Source: Neisseriaceae bacterium
GTDB taxonomy: Bacteria; Pseudomonadota; Gammaproteobacteria; Burkholderiales; Neisseriaceae
Assembly: GCA_017518785.1 (NCBI GenBank)
Contig: JAFWUA010000111.1
Location: 1-5,445 of the forward strand
Direction of reading: 5' to 3'
DNA length: 5,445 nucleotides
The position numbers were made by a program, and so were the translations under genes. The notes under the pieces were generated by a model, which did no database searches, was not told the origin of the DNA, and was given only the letters and a program-made list of their open reading frames with translations. Positions 5,320-5,445 of the stretch are shown here, piece after piece (position 1 is the first letter of the stretch; every line of letters begins with the position of its first letter).

Positions 5320-5432
5320 GGCTACCGTAGCTCAGTGGTAGAGCAAGTAAAATGAAGCTTGATATAAGTTTCTAACAGCAACTAAATCCGTTTCTCACGA
5401 CCAGGTCGCAGGTTCGAATCCTGTCGGTAGCC
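5320..5432 (+). ncRNA. tRNA-like RNA 2 with expanded anticodon arm, paralogue of RNA 1
   Basis: This 113-nt RNA has an acceptor stem of 7 bp (5321-5327/5425-5431) extended to 8 by G5320-C5432. A canonical D-arm follows, GCTC-AGTGGTA-GAGC (5330-5344), then a variable loop AGGTC (5403-5407) and the T-arm GCAGG-TTCGAAT-CCTGT (5408-5424). The acceptor differs from that of RNA 1 at several pairs, yet all still pair. The central insert again has a 6-bp hairpin with 7-nt loop (5354-5359/5367-5372, loop TGATATA), two bases, then ACAGCA (5375-5380). I find no good stem matching the CTGGTA/TGCCAG stem of RNA 1. No CCA is encoded; TTTT follows directly and could aid termination. It has the length and layout of RNA 1 but only patchy sequence identity, so both are under structural constraint. 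Confidence 0.8.
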
Positions 5433-5445
5433 TTTTGATATTTAT

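Noticed and set aside
5320..5432. tmRNA fragment or pseudo-tRNA
   Set aside because: tmRNA lacks a D-stem of this canonical form and has a much longer body with a tag frame. Intact acceptor, D and T arms that differ from RNA 1 but still pair argue against a decayed tRNA.

Overview
The window looks like chromosomal DNA from an AT-rich Gram-negative bacterium, most likely Neisseriaceae or a close relative. Two things suggest this. The first gene is a close relative of the neisserial outer-membrane iron receptor FetA/FrpB. In addition, a short word, CTGCCGGAAA, recurs on both strands, in genes and as an inverted pair in a terminator, as neisserial DNA uptake sequences do. The word differs from the dialects I know, so the genus cannot be fixed.

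Layout. Positions 1-199 hold two degenerate copies of the repeat word, then an AT-rich promoter region with a probable Fur operator. fetA (200-2173, +) follows and ends at a strong terminator (2185-2233). A small lipoprotein gene (2279-2542, -) points towards it. Positions 2543-2977 hold no credible gene. They carry a hairpin next to an 18-bp perfect palindrome (2610-2652) and a 156-bp MITE-like element (2755-2910) with IS5-like terminal inverted repeats and nested internal palindromes.

The right half is the unusual part. A 471-residue protein of the DUF2828 type (helical N-terminal part plus a C-terminal von Willebrand A domain with intact metal site) is encoded at 3118-4533. Its leader holds two tandem paralogous stem-loops (2978-3031 and 3048-3096). 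Ten bases after its stop codon lies a 112-nt tRNA-like RNA (4543-4654). Then come an exported protein of unknown function (4674-5303) and a second 113-nt tRNA-like RNA (5320-5432). Both tRNA-like RNAs have an 8-bp acceptor stem, a D-arm with GG and a T-arm with TTCGAAT. In place of an ordinary anticodon arm they carry a much longer insert, with a hairpin of 7-nt loop followed two bases later by ACAGCA. The leader stem-loops also carry ACAGCA, plus a TTCGAT T-loop-like word. Stems differ between copies yet still pair.

The best inference is a ribonucleoprotein locus analogous to bacterial Ro60 (Rsr) with tRNA-mimicking Y RNAs (YrlA), but built on a DUF2828 protein. The leader copies might act as separate small RNAs or as decoy ligands for autoregulation. 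fetA, the lipoprotein and the MITE look unrelated to it.
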